NCBI RefSeq assembly: GCF_000262465.1
Contig: NZ_CM001489.1
Span: 1,000,300-1,064,299 of the forward strand
Origin: Frankia sp. QA3
GTDB lineage: Bacteria > Actinomycetota > Actinomycetes > Frankiales > Frankiaceae
DNA length: 64,000 bases
Direction: 5' to 3'
Shown here piece by piece: positions 9,196 through 18,058 of this stretch (positions within the stretch are counted from its first letter, which is position 1; every line of letters begins with the position of its first letter). The notes beneath the pieces are model-generated. The model made no database searches. It worked only from the letters and a program-made list of their open reading frames with translations, and was not told where the DNA came from. A program made the position numbers and the translations under genes.

Positions 9196-10002
9196 GTGGG
9201 AAGCCTCGCGGCGGTCTTCTTCGACATGGACGGCCTGCTCGTCGACACCGAACCGATCTGGACCGTCGCCGAGCACGAGGCTGCGGCGCGTCTCGGCGGC
9301 GAGTTCACGCCGGCGATGAAGCGGGCGATGATCGGCCACGGCATCGACACGGCAGTGCCGATCATGGTGTCGATGCTCGGCCGGCCGCCGGCCGACGTCC
9401 CGGCTACGGAGCGTTTCCTGCTGCGACGCTCCGCCGAACTGTTCCGCGAGCCTGGTGTGATCGTCCCGCAGCCCGGCGCCGTCGAGCTGCTCGCCACCCT
9501 GCGGGAGCGCGCCGTCCCGGCGGCGCTGGTCTCCTCGTCCTTCCGGGACCTGATGGACCCCGTGCTCGGCGTCATCGGCCGCGACCTCTTCGCGACGACG
9601 GTGGCCGGCGACGAGGTGAGCCGGCGCAAGCCGGATCCCGAGCCCTACCTGACCGCCGCCCGCCTGCTCGGCGTGGACCCGCGGCGCTGCGTCGTCCTGG
9701 AGGACAGCCCGTCGGGCGCCCGCGCCGGCGTGGCCGCCGGCTGCGCGACCGTCCTGGTCCCCTCCATGCCGGACCTGCTCGCCCCCACCGCCCCCGCGCC
9801 GCCCGCCCCCGCGCCGCCCGCCGATGTGGCGCCCTCGGTCATCCCCGCCGGCGCCGCGACCGGTTCCGGCCCGAGCCACCCCGCCGGTCCGGATACCGCC
9901 GAGCCCGTGCCCGCCGGCCTCGCCGCGATCGTCGCCAGCCTGCACGACGTCACCCTCGATCTGCTCGACGAGCTGCTGAGCGCCCGGCCGGTGGCGAGCT
10001 GA
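9196..10002 (+). CDS. HAD family hydrolase (beta-phosphoglucomutase-like)
   Basis: Haloacid dehalogenase-type phosphatase or phosphomutase, cytoplasmic, substrate not predictable. Motif I is FFDMDGLLVDTE (nucleophile and acid Asp, residues about 9-15), motif II ALVSSSFRDL, motif III RRKPDPEPY and motif IV VVLEDSPSGARAG. A helical cap lies between motifs I and II. GTG 9196 is preceded by a good ribosome site (taggag, 5 bases upstream) and places motif I at the usual distance from the start. A Pro/Ala repeat (APAPPAPAPP) follows the catalytic core. The 3' end overlaps a convergent degraded gene by about 50 bases. Confidence 0.9.
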   Translation: MGSLAAVFFDMDGLLVDTEPIWTVAEHEAAARLGGEFTPAMKRAMIGHGIDTAVPIMVSMLGRPPADVPATERFLLRRSAELFREPGVIVPQPGAVELLATLRERAVPAALVSSSFRDLMDPVLGVIGRDLFATTVAGDEVSRRKPDPEPYLTAARLLGVDPRRCVVLEDSPSGARAGVAAGCATVLVPSMPDLLAPTAPAPPAPAPPADVAPSVIPAGAATGSGPSHPAGPDTAEPVPAGLAAIVASLHDVTLDLLDELLSARPVAS

Positions 10003-10963
10003 CCGCGGCATCTGCCAGTGCCAGCGCGCGTCCCACCAGATCGACGACGCCCGCCGGGCGGCCCAGCACATCGGCCCAGGTGAAACGCAGCAGGGTCCAG
10101 CCGACCGAGAGCAGGTCGTTCTGCCGCGCGCGGTCGCGGAACAGCGCGCGCGGCTGGCGGTGGTAGGCGGCGCCGTCCGCCTCCACGGCGACCAGCCGGC
10201 TCGGCCAGGCGAGGTCGAGCCGGGCGACTGGACGGCCTCCCAGGGCCCGGTCCTGCTGCGGCAGGTCGTCCGGCGTCCCTTCGAGGAGGCCGACGCCCAC
10301 GAGCCCCGTCGGCTTGTCCGTCGTCGGGCTCCTGGGACCCCACACCTGCCACTGCAGCTCCTCCGGCGGCAGGCCGGCGTCGAGCAGCAGCAGGCGTAGC
10401 CGCGTCTCCAGGGGCGACTCGGCCCGCCCGTCGACGAGCGCGAAACCAGTCCCGACGCGCGACCACTCCCCGTCGGCCGGCTGCCGACCTGAGCACGGCG
10501 TCGATGTCCGGCACTCGCCGTTGGTGCAGCGCGGCGTCCAGCAGGCTCACGGCGGTCTCCCGATCGCCGGCCAGGACCAGGTCCGCCAGCGTGCGCTCGG
10601 CGGTGGTGACGGGGATGCCGCGCCATAGCTGCCATTCGTCGGGGCGACAGGCGCCCAGATGCCGGATGAGACCGACGATGTCGGCGGCCGCGTGAGCGGA
10701 TCGGGGGAGCAGAAGGTGGACCGGTTCGCCGGAGGGCGCCGTGACTCGCCGGTCGGCCTGCGCGCGGGTCGTCCTCCCCGCGCCCGAGGATGCGCGCGTC
10801 GGGCGGTGCGCCGGCGCGTCCGGTCCCGACGGGCCGCCCCGGTCCTCCTCGCCCACCTGAGCAGGCCGTCCTGTCGGGCAGCGAGCCGACGCACGGAGTG
10901 CGGGAGCACGGGAAGGTCCACCCCGCCAGCCTGGCCCGCCCTTCGGCTCCCGGGCAGCGGCAC
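9950..10963 (-). pseudogene. Degraded AbiEi-antitoxin/DUF559 endonuclease-like gene
   Basis: Three collinear pieces on the minus strand match one protein family but lie in different frames. The N terminus VLPHSVRRLAARQDGLL lies near 10860-10915 in one frame. The middle, RGIPVTTAERTLADLVLAGD through VLRSAAGRRGVVARRDWF, lies about 10445-10740 in another. The C terminus ALVDGRAESPLETRLRL, then RLDLAWPSRLVAVEADGAAYH and LLRFTWADVL, lies 9950-10440 in the first frame again. The C-terminal part is a restriction-endonuclease-like DUF559 fold with the E-x-D motif; the middle resembles AbiEi-type proteins. About 60 residues of the usual N-terminal region also appear to be missing. A sequencing error could explain one shift but not the deletion. 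Confidence 0.7.
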
Positions 10964-11035
10964 ATGGCCATCTGTGGACGAGCCGGAAGCCTGTGGATGA
11001 GGACTTTGGAGGCAGGTTTTTCCGTAATCGCCCGT

Positions 11036-11125
11036 GTACGGAGCCGTGCCGAGGGCTAGGCACGGTTTTTCGCCCGAAAACCGTGCCTAACCCTCGGCAT
11101 GATTTGGCAGCAATGTGGCCGGGCC
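11036..11125. repeat. Dispersed hairpin element, copy 1
   Basis: Nearly perfect 25-bp arms (11046-11070 and 11076-11100, two or three mismatches) separated by the 5-base loop cgccc. Core tgccgagg...ggtttt...gaaaacc...cctcggca, followed by a gatttggcagc tail. The same design recurs at 19236-19325 and 32016-32105. It lies in the 375-base gap between the degraded AbiEi-like gene and the ABC permease, where I see no coding sequence. Confidence 0.85.
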
Positions 11126-11338
11126 GTGCTACGGGGGGTAGACGACGGACTGGGCCGGTTCGACGTGCCGACGTGCCGACGTGGCGACGTGGCGACGTGC
11201 CGAGGCGCCGGCGGGCCGGTGGCGTCCGGAGGTCCGCCAGCGCCGCGGCCGCCAGGTCCGTGTCGCGGAGGCTGCGCTGTCGGCCGCTCCCACGAGCGGG
11301 GTGCGCTGCCCGGTGGCGCTGGGAGCTTGCCGGGCGGG

Positions 11339-13870
11339 TCAGGTGGCGGAGATGGCGCGCAGGACGTCCATTCTGGCGGCGCGGCGGGCGGGGAAGACGG
11401 CGGCGAGGATGCCGAGCAGGACGCCGACGATGATGACGACGATGATCGTCGGGACCGGGTAGGCGAACGTGCTGATGCCCTGGGAGGCCAGGGCCTTGGT
11501 CAGGGCCCAGCCGAAGACGCTGCCGACGGCCACCCCCAGCACGGCGCCGAAGACCGAGATGATCGTCGACTCCATGACGACCATGGCCCGCATCTGCCCG
11601 CGGCTCATGCCCACGGCGCGCAGCAGCCCGATCTCCCGGGTTCGTTCGATCACGGACAGGGCGAGCGTGTTCACGATGCCGAACAGCGCGATGATCACCG
11701 CCAGGGCCAGCAGGACGTAGATGAAGCCGAGCAGCTGGTCGATCTGCTTCTCCTGCTGGGCGACGAACTCCGACTGGTCGCGCACCTCCACCGTGGCGTA
11801 CGGCTTGACCACCTTGTCGATCTCGGCGCGCACGGCCGCGGGGTCGGCCCCGTCGGCGCGTTTGACCAGCACGAACAGGTCGAGGTCGTCGGTGGAGTGC
11901 CGGGCGAGCTGGCCGGTCGAGATGATCCACGAGCCGGCCACCTGGCTCTTCTTGTACGTCCCGACGAGGGTGAGGTCCTGGGCGCCGTCGGGGAAGGTGA
12001 CGGGGATCTTCTGGCCGACGGTGAGGTGGCGGTCGGCGGCGGTGGTGTCCTCCACGAGGATCGTGCCGTCGCCGAGGGCATGGATGTCCCCGGACACCTT
12101 CTTGAGCGCCAGCACCTTGGGCAGGCCGGCCGGATCCCCGGCGAGCACCTGGGCGTCGCGTCCGGCGACCTTCACCAGGCCGCCGCGCAGCCCGGTCGCG
12201 ACCTCGATGCCGGGCTTGCCGGCCAGGTCGCGTGCCACCTGGCCGCTGAAGCCCTGGCCGAAGCCCTGGGCGGTCAGGAAGAAGTCGGCGCCGAGACTGT
12301 CCTGCACGGTCGTCCGCACCGACTCCTTGATCGACTGCCCGAGGATCGAGAAGGCGCTGACCAGGGCCAGTCCGATCATGAGGGCGGAGGCGGTCGAGGC
12401 GGTGCGCCGCGGGTTGCGCATCGCGTTCTCCCGGCCGAGCCGGCCCGTGGTGCCGAACAGCGAGACGAACGGCGCGCCGAGCACCCGGATGATCGGGCCG
12501 GACAGCAGGGGCGACAGGGTGGCGATACCGAGGAAGATCCCCGCGGCGCCGCCCCCGACGGCGGTGGCTCCCGACTTGCCCGCCGACGCGGTCCCGAGGA
12601 CGAGCAGCAGCACCCCGAGCGCCGTGAGGGCGGTCCCGGCGACGGCCCGGGTGCGCAGCGAGCGCGTCGGCAGCACGTAGGTCTCCCGCATCGCCGCGAT
12701 CGGCGGCACGGACGCCGCCTTGCGCGCCGGCACGAAGGCCGCGGCCGAGGTGATCAGGACCCCCACGGCGTAGGCCACGATGATCGTGCGCGCCTCGAAC
12801 ACCAGCGAGCCGCTGGGCAGGTCGACGCCGAACGCCCCGACCGCGGCCCGCAGCAGCACGGCGAGCCCCGCGCCGAACAGCAGTCCCACGCTCGCCCCGG
12901 CGAAGCCGACCAGAGCCGCCTCGACCTGCAGCGACACCTGCACCTGACGTCGGCTCGCGCCGATCGCCCGCAGCAGCGCCAGCTCCCGCACCCGCTGCGC
13001 CACCAGCATCGTGAACGTGTTGAAGATGATGAACGCTCCGACGAACACCGAGATCGCCGCGAAGATCAGCAGGAAGGTCGAGAAGCCGCTGATCGCCTGC
13101 TGCACGGCGCTGGCGTTCTCCTCCGACAGCTGCGCGCCGGTGATCGCCTCCACGCCGGCGGGGAGCACGGCGGCGACCCGCGTGCGCAGCTCCTGCTGGC
13201 CGAGGCCGGGGGCGGCCGCCAGGTGGACGGAGCTGAACTGGCCGGGGGCCAGCAGCACCCGCTGGGCGGTCGCGGTGTCGAAGGCGGTCACCGCGGCGCC
13301 GCCGAGGCTGTCCTGCCCGGCCACGCGGAACGTGCCGACCAGCGTGTAGGTCGCGGGCGCCCCCTTGGTCTGCACGGAGATCCGCGTCCCGAGGGCGAGG
13401 TGCAGATCCTGCGCGGTCGCCCGATCCACCACGATCTCCCCGGGGCCCGGAGCGCGGCCCTCGGCGAGCTGCTCGGACGCGGTCGGCTGGCCGCCCGTCC
13501 AGTTGGTGCCGAGCCCCGGAGCCCCGCCCTCCTTCGCAGGCTTGCCGGTGCGCGGGTTGATGAGCACCGCCTGGCCGTCGACCGACCCGACGGCCGCCCG
13601 CACCCCGTCGACCCTGGCGACGGTGTCGAGGACCGACGCGGGCAGCGGCGGTCGGCCGGAGTCGCTCGTCGGGTCGATCTGGTTGACCGCCCGGACCGCG
13701 ACGCTGACGTTCTTGTTGATGTCGGCGAACAGGGTGTCGAACGTCCGGTTGAGCGTGTCCGTCAGGACCAGGGTCCCGGTGACGAAACTCACGCCGACGA
13801 CGACCGCCAGCATGGACAGGGCCAGCCGGATCTTGCGGGCCAGCAGGCTCTTGAGAGTGGCGCGCAGCAT
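11339..13870 (-). CDS. ABC transporter permease, FtsX/MacB type
   Basis: 843-residue membrane protein with the duplicated FtsX-like permease architecture of MacB/LolCE transporters. The N terminus (MLRATLKSLLARKIRLALSM, then AVVVGVSFVTGTLVLTD) is transmembrane helix 1. A periplasmic-type domain follows, then three helices around residues 250-400 (FSTFLLIFAAISVFVGAFII), a second copy beginning near 440 (GRENAMRNPRRTASTASALMIGLALVSAF) and a last three-helix bundle ending VFPARRAARMDVLRAISAT. ATG 13870 is chosen because MLRATL is the canonical start; sequence upstream belongs to the ATPase tail in another frame. The ATPase stop is 4 bases away, so the two form an operon. Substrate unknown; relatives move lipids, lipoproteins or peptides. 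Confidence 0.92.
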   Translation of the reverse strand: MLRATLKSLLARKIRLALSMLAVVVGVSFVTGTLVLTDTLNRTFDTLFADINKNVSVAVRAVNQIDPTSDSGRPPLPASVLDTVARVDGVRAAVGSVDGQAVLINPRTGKPAKEGGAPGLGTNWTGGQPTASEQLAEGRAPGPGEIVVDRATAQDLHLALGTRISVQTKGAPATYTLVGTFRVAGQDSLGGAAVTAFDTATAQRVLLAPGQFSSVHLAAAPGLGQQELRTRVAAVLPAGVEAITGAQLSEENASAVQQAISGFSTFLLIFAAISVFVGAFIIFNTFTMLVAQRVRELALLRAIGASRRQVQVSLQVEAALVGFAGASVGLLFGAGLAVLLRAAVGAFGVDLPSGSLVFEARTIIVAYAVGVLITSAAAFVPARKAASVPPIAAMRETYVLPTRSLRTRAVAGTALTALGVLLLVLGTASAGKSGATAVGGGAAGIFLGIATLSPLLSGPIIRVLGAPFVSLFGTTGRLGRENAMRNPRRTASTASALMIGLALVSAFSILGQSIKESVRTTVQDSLGADFFLTAQGFGQGFSGQVARDLAGKPGIEVATGLRGGLVKVAGRDAQVLAGDPAGLPKVLALKKVSGDIHALGDGTILVEDTTAADRHLTVGQKIPVTFPDGAQDLTLVGTYKKSQVAGSWIISTGQLARHSTDDLDLFVLVKRADGADPAAVRAEIDKVVKPYATVEVRDQSEFVAQQEKQIDQLLGFIYVLLALAVIIALFGIVNTLALSVIERTREIGLLRAVGMSRGQMRAMVVMESTIISVFGAVLGVAVGSVFGWALTKALASQGISTFAYPVPTIIVVIIVGVLLGILAAVFPARRAARMDVLRAISAT

Positions 13871-13874
13871 CGGC

Positions 13875-15299
13875 TCAGGCCCAGCCCGCCGACCCCGGCT
13901 CGTCCGCCCGGTAGCCGCCCGGGGCGCCGTAGCCGCCGGCGTCGTCGGAATCGCGCGGGCCGGTGGGACGCGGCACCGGCCGGTGCCGCCTCGGGGCGCC
14001 CGCCGGGCCGCCGTAGCGGCCGCCGCCCGGCCCGCCCTCGTCCAGCGGTCCGGTCTCGTCCAGCTGCGCGGTCTCATGGCCGGTGACCGGGTCGAACTCC
14101 CCGGTGAACGGTTCGGCGTAGCGGCCGTCATAGGGCGCCGGCCGCGCCGGCCGGCCGTCGTTGCCGTAGCGCTGACCTGGGTAGTCGTAGTCGCCGTACT
14201 GGTCGTCGCCGTCCGGGTAGCCCCGCGGACCGGTCGGGTAGCCGTCGTGGCGGCCGCGGTCTGCCTGACGCTCGCGGTGGTCCCGGTCGTCGCGGTGGTC
14301 CCGGTCGCCGCGATGGTCCCGGTCGTCTCGGTGGTCCCGGTCGTCTCGGTGGTCCCGGTCGTCTCGGTGGTCCCGGTCGTCGTAGCCGTCCTGTTCTCGG
14401 GCCGCGTCGGCGTCGTCCGGGAGCAGCCCGCGCTGGGCGGCGTCGAGGTGCTTCATCCGGTCGAGCACCTCGTCCGCGGTCGGCTGTTCGATCGCGTCGA
14501 CGAGCCGGCCGTCCGCGAGGAAGATCACCTCGTCCGAATAGGAGGCGGCCGTGGCGTCGTGCGTCACCATGACGATCGTCTGCCCGAGCTCGGTGACCGA
14601 GTCCCGCAGGAACGACAGCACCTCGGCGCCCGAGCGGGAGTCCAGGTTGCCGGTCGGCTCGTCGGCGAAAATGATCTCGGGTCGGGTGACGAGGGCGCGG
14701 GCACAGGCGACCCGCTGCTGCTGGCCGCCGGACAGCTCGCTCGGCCGGTGCCCCAGCCGGGGGGCCAGACCGACCGCGTCGACGACGGTGCGCATCCACG
14801 CCTGGTCCGGGGAGCGGCCCGCGATGCTCAGCGGCAGCGTGATGTTCTCCGCCGCGGTCAGCGTCGGCAGCAGGTTGAACTGTTGGAAGATGAAACCGAT
14901 CCGGTCCCGGCGCAGTCGGGTGAGCTCCTTGTCCGACAGCCGCGACAGGTCGACGTCGCCGATGAACACCCGCCCGCGGGTCACCGTGTCCAGGCCGGCC
15001 AGGCAGTGCATGAGCGTGGACTTGCCCGAACCCGACGGTCCCATGATCGCCGTGAAGCGACCGCGGGGGAAGTCCAGGTCGATCCCGCGCAGCGCCGTGA
15101 CGGTGGTGTCCCCGGAGCCGTAGACCTTCGTCAGCCGGTCGGCCCGCGCCGCCGGGACCGCGCCGCCGGTCGCGGCGGGCTGATCGCGGCGGTCGTCCCC
15201 GCGCTCGGCGGCCCGCGCCACCCGCTGCGGGCGCCCGGGCGGAGCGCCCCTGCCCGCGTCCCGCCTCCCGCCTGGGGATGATTCGGTCCGTCGGGCCAT
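13875..15299 (-). CDS. ABC transporter ATP-binding protein, LolD/MacB type, with charged repeat tail
   Basis: Cytoplasmic ATPase partner of the downstream permease. Walker A is GPSGSGKST, Q-loop FIFQQFNLLP, signature LSGGQQQRVACARAL, Walker B IIFADEPTGNLD and the switch histidine VMVTHD. The core ends near residue 290. A tail of about 185 residues follows, with (D)DRDHRD repeats and then Tyr/Gly/Asp-rich sequence, unusual for LolD-type proteins, which normally stop at about 230-250. ATG 15299 (MARRTESSPGG) begins a basic N-terminal extension of about 50 residues before RADRLTKVYGSG. 280 bases without a gene precede it and should hold the operon promoter. Confidence 0.92.
   Translation of the reverse strand: MARRTESSPGGRRDAGRGAPPGRPQRVARAAERGDDRRDQPAATGGAVPAARADRLTKVYGSGDTTVTALRGIDLDFPRGRFTAIMGPSGSGKSTLMHCLAGLDTVTRGRVFIGDVDLSRLSDKELTRLRRDRIGFIFQQFNLLPTLTAAENITLPLSIAGRSPDQAWMRTVVDAVGLAPRLGHRPSELSGGQQQRVACARALVTRPEIIFADEPTGNLDSRSGAEVLSFLRDSVTELGQTIVMVTHDATAASYSDEVIFLADGRLVDAIEQPTADEVLDRMKHLDAAQRGLLPDDADAAREQDGYDDRDHRDDRDHRDDRDHRDDRDHRGDRDHRDDRDHRERQADRGRHDGYPTGPRGYPDGDDQYGDYDYPGQRYGNDGRPARPAPYDGRYAEPFTGEFDPVTGHETAQLDETGPLDEGGPGGGRYGGPAGAPRRHRPVPRPTGPRDSDDAGGYGAPGGYRADEPGSAGWA
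14273..14389 (-). repeat. 18-bp tandem repeat encoding DRDHRD in the ABC ATPase tail
   Basis: About six units of cggtggtcccggtcgtct (plus strand) with single-base variants. On the minus strand each codes for a six-residue DDRDHR block, giving an alternating acid/base/histidine stretch at roughly residues 304-342 of the protein. Unit length is a multiple of three, so the frame is kept. Confidence 0.88.
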
Positions 15300-15579
15300 C
15301 GTGACGTCCTCTCCTCGCGCGCTCGGCGCGTCTGCCGATGCCCCTGCCCGCCGCTGGGGGATAGGGCCGTCCCATCGTCCTATGTACGTGTATCGGCGCG
15401 CGGACTGCCGCTCTCGGCAGGGTGCGGCCACCGGCCGGTTGGCCCGGATCACCCCGATTGCGCCGTCGGAGTCCCCAACGACCGAGGGATGATCCGCATC
15501 TCGGGACCGATCCAGAAACCCCGGACACATCCCTCGTCCCACCGTCGTCCCCTGCGGGCCCGCCATCCCCTGCGGGAGC

Positions 15580-16554
15580 TCAGCCGTCCGCCTCGCAGAC
15601 AGCCGGCGCCGTGTCGTCGAGGGGGACCGCGGGCGCCTGCCGGGGCAGCGGCGGCGGCGTGCCGCCGAACGCCGGGCACAGCGCCTGGTGGTGGCACCAT
15701 GAGCACAGGCGGCTCGGGGTGGCCCGCCAGTCCCCGGTGCGGTGCGCCCGGTCGATCGCCGCCCACAGCGCCTCGATCCGCCGCTCGGTGGCCCGCAGGT
15801 CCGCCTCGTCCGGGGCGGCCCGCAGCCACGTGCGGTCGCCGAGGTAGTACAGGCGCAGCTCCCGGGGGATCACGCCGCGGATCCGCCACAGCAGCAGGGC
15901 GTAGAACCTCATCTGGAACATCGCCGAACCCTCGAACGCCGGGCCCGGGGAGCGGCCGGTCTTGTAGTCGACCACCCGCAGGGCCAGGCCCTGCGGGGTC
16001 GTCGCCTCGTCGAGCCGGTCCACGTAGCCGCGCAGTCGCAGCCCGGAGTCGAGCACATGCTCGACGTAGAGCTCGCGGGCCGACGGGGCGAGCCGGGCCG
16101 GATCCTCCAGCGCGAAGTACCCGGCGAGCAGCTCGCGCGCCGAATCCAGCCACGCGGCCAGCGCGGCCGGGTCGTCGAAGAGCGCCTCGACCGCCGGCTC
16201 CCGTTCGCGCAGCGCCTGCCAGGCCGGCTCGACCAGCGTGCGCGCCGCCTCGAGGGTCCGCCCGGCCGGGGGCAGGTCGAACAGGTTCTCCAGCACCGCG
16301 TGCACGACGGTCCCGCGGCTGGCCGCCTCGCTCGGCGGCTCGGGCAGCCGGTCGACGACCCGGAAGCGGTAGCGCAGCGGGCAGTTGACGAAGTCCGCCG
16401 CCCGCGACGGGGACAACGACCCGATCAGCGGCCGGTCGGCGCCCCGCGGCCCGCAGGGCGCAGGCCCGGCCGACGCGTCGACGGCCGCCGGCGCGGTGGG
16501 CGGCGCCGGGGACCCGCTGGATGCCGCGGAACCGGGCGGCGGCGTCGTGGTCAT
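15580..16554 (-). CDS. RecB family exonuclease (PD-(D/E)XK nuclease)
   Basis: 324-residue stand-alone nuclease of the RecB/Cas4-like PD-(D/E)XK group, predicted to act on DNA ends. The active-site motif is ALRVVDYKTGRSPG (D and K of the D-x-K motif), with a conserved upstream RGYVDRLDEA. Cysteines in FVNCPLRYRF near residue 58 and the C-terminal CSWCHHQALCP can form an Fe-S cluster as in AddB/Cas4 relatives. The N-terminal 45 residues are Pro/Ala-rich. The mycobacterial counterpart (Rv2119) likewise sits beside trmI and mpa, which supports orthology. Transcribed away from the following protease. Confidence 0.9.
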   Translation of the reverse strand: MTTTPPPGSAASSGSPAPPTAPAAVDASAGPAPCGPRGADRPLIGSLSPSRAADFVNCPLRYRFRVVDRLPEPPSEAASRGTVVHAVLENLFDLPPAGRTLEAARTLVEPAWQALREREPAVEALFDDPAALAAWLDSARELLAGYFALEDPARLAPSARELYVEHVLDSGLRLRGYVDRLDEATTPQGLALRVVDYKTGRSPGPAFEGSAMFQMRFYALLLWRIRGVIPRELRLYYLGDRTWLRAAPDEADLRATERRIEALWAAIDRAHRTGDWRATPSRLCSWCHHQALCPAFGGTPPPLPRQAPAVPLDDTAPAVCEADG

Positions 16555-16867
16555 GAACCGACCCTAGAACCCGCCACCGACACTCCCGCGGGTCGGCCCC
16601 GGCCGGCGGCGGTCGACCCCCGCTGGTCCCGGCCGATGGCGGCCGACGCCCGTGGCGGTCCGGCGCGTGGGGTCCGGCGGGTGGCGGTCCGGCCGGTGGC
16701 GGCGTCGCCGGCGTGGCCCCGGTCGCCGGCGTGGCCCCGGTCGCTGGCGTCCGGGCGGGCACCGGCGCGCCCTGGCCGCCCTGGCCGGAGGCCCCCGGCC
16801 CCCCGCTGGTCACCGGCGCGGACAGGGCCGGCAGACGCGGCCGGATCTGGTCCGTAGCATCGGTTCC
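16555..16867. other. Intergenic spacer with imperfect GC-rich repeats
   Basis: Divergent spacer between the RecB-like nuclease and the site-2 protease. It contains imperfect 17-18 bp repeats (cgccggcgtggccccggt type, about 16705-16750). Promoters for both genes must lie here, but no clear -10/-35 hexamers stand out. No gene is supported. Confidence 0.5.
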
Positions 16868-18058
16868 ATGACGGATCAGCGCGGTGGCGCCGGCTCGGAT
16901 GCCCATGGCGGCACGGGTGGTGCGTCGCGGCATCCGGGTGAACGCCCGTCGGGAGTGATGATCGGGCGCATCCGAGGTGTCCCGATCATGGTGTCGCCGC
17001 TCGCGCTGATCTTCGCTCTGCTGGTGGCCTACCTGCTCTCCGGCTCCATCCGGGACCGGCTGCCGACCGCGTCGGACGGCCAGGTCCTCGCGATAGCCAC
17101 GGTGATCTCCGTCGGTTTCCTGGTCTCCCTGCTCGTCCACGAGATCGGCCACTGCCTGACCGCGCTCGCCTTCGGTCACACCGTCCGCTCGGTGACGCTG
17201 CACGGGTTCGCCGGGTTCACCGAGTTCGAGCCCGAGCCCCGCAGCCCCGGCCGCGAGTTCCTCATCGCCTTCGTCGGTCCGGCGGCGAACGGTCTGCTCG
17301 CCGGGCTGTGCTACCTCGGCCTGCTCGGCATCGGTGACGACACCCACGTCGGGGTGGTGCTGCGGGATCTCGGGATCATCAACCTGGCGCTGTTCGTGTT
17401 CAACCTGGCCCCCGGTGTGCCGTTGGACGGCGGGAGGGTGGTCATCGCCGCCGTGTGGGCGGTGACCGGAGACAAGCTGCGCGGGCTGCGGGCCGGCGCC
17501 TACGGCGGCTTCGTGGTGGCCGCGGGCATGGTCGTGTGGGGTACGACGATTTCCGGCGACAGCTTCGGCCTGTTCTACACGTATGCTCTGGCGGCGTTCC
17601 TGGCGTTCGCGGCATACCAGTCGCTGCGGGCGGCTCAGCTGCGCGGGCGGCTGCCAGGGCTGTCCGCCGGCCGGCTGGTGCGCCGGACGCTGCCCGTCGA
17701 GGGCGCCGTGCCGCTGGCGGAGGCGCTGCGGCGGGCCCAGGAGGTCGGCGCCACCGCCGTCGCGGTGATCGACCGTGACGGTAACCCCATCAAGATCATG
17801 AATGGCTCGGCGGTCGACGCGCTGCCCGAGCATCGGAGGCCGTGGATGTCCGTGGACGAGGTGAGCCGGGCGATCGCGCCCGGGATGGTGCTCGAGGCCG
17901 ATCTGGAAGGCGAGGACCTGCTCGCCGCCGTGCAGCGCGTGCCCGCCTCGGAGTACCTGGTGCTGCAGCACGGCCGGCCGGTGGGCGTGCTCGCCATGGT
18001 CGACCTGGTCGCCCGCCTCGACCCGGCCGCCGCCGCGCGCATGGTGGCGCAGCGGTGA
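16868..18058 (+). CDS. M50 family (site-2 type) intramembrane metalloprotease with CBS domains
   Basis: 396-residue polytopic membrane protein. The zinc motif HEIGHC lies in a predicted transmembrane helix (VSLLVHEIGHCLTALAF, about residues 95-111). The third ligand region is APGVPLDGGRVV (NPDG-like motif, here PLDGG). About six hydrophobic segments precede a C-terminal region with two CBS-like modules (EGAVPLAEALRRAQEVGATAVAVIDRDG and LLAAVQRVPASEYLVLQHGRPVGVL). CBS modules usually bind adenine nucleotides and may gate the protease. ATG 16868 begins MTDQRGG. The gene runs into trmI with a GTGA overlap, so translation is coupled. Substrate unknown; family members cleave membrane-bound regulators. 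Confidence 0.92.
   Translation: MTDQRGGAGSDAHGGTGGASRHPGERPSGVMIGRIRGVPIMVSPLALIFALLVAYLLSGSIRDRLPTASDGQVLAIATVISVGFLVSLLVHEIGHCLTALAFGHTVRSVTLHGFAGFTEFEPEPRSPGREFLIAFVGPAANGLLAGLCYLGLLGIGDDTHVGVVLRDLGIINLALFVFNLAPGVPLDGGRVVIAAVWAVTGDKLRGLRAGAYGGFVVAAGMVVWGTTISGDSFGLFYTYALAAFLAFAAYQSLRAAQLRGRLPGLSAGRLVRRTLPVEGAVPLAEALRRAQEVGATAVAVIDRDGNPIKIMNGSAVDALPEHRRPWMSVDEVSRAIAPGMVLEADLEGEDLLAAVQRVPASEYLVLQHGRPVGVLAMVDLVARLDPAAAARMVAQR

Noticed and set aside
11099..14086. 995-codon plus-strand frame rich in Asp, Gln, Arg and His opposite the ABC permease
   Set aside because: It is the antisense of the permease and ATPase genes, which have clear motifs; codon third-position bias fits the minus strand.
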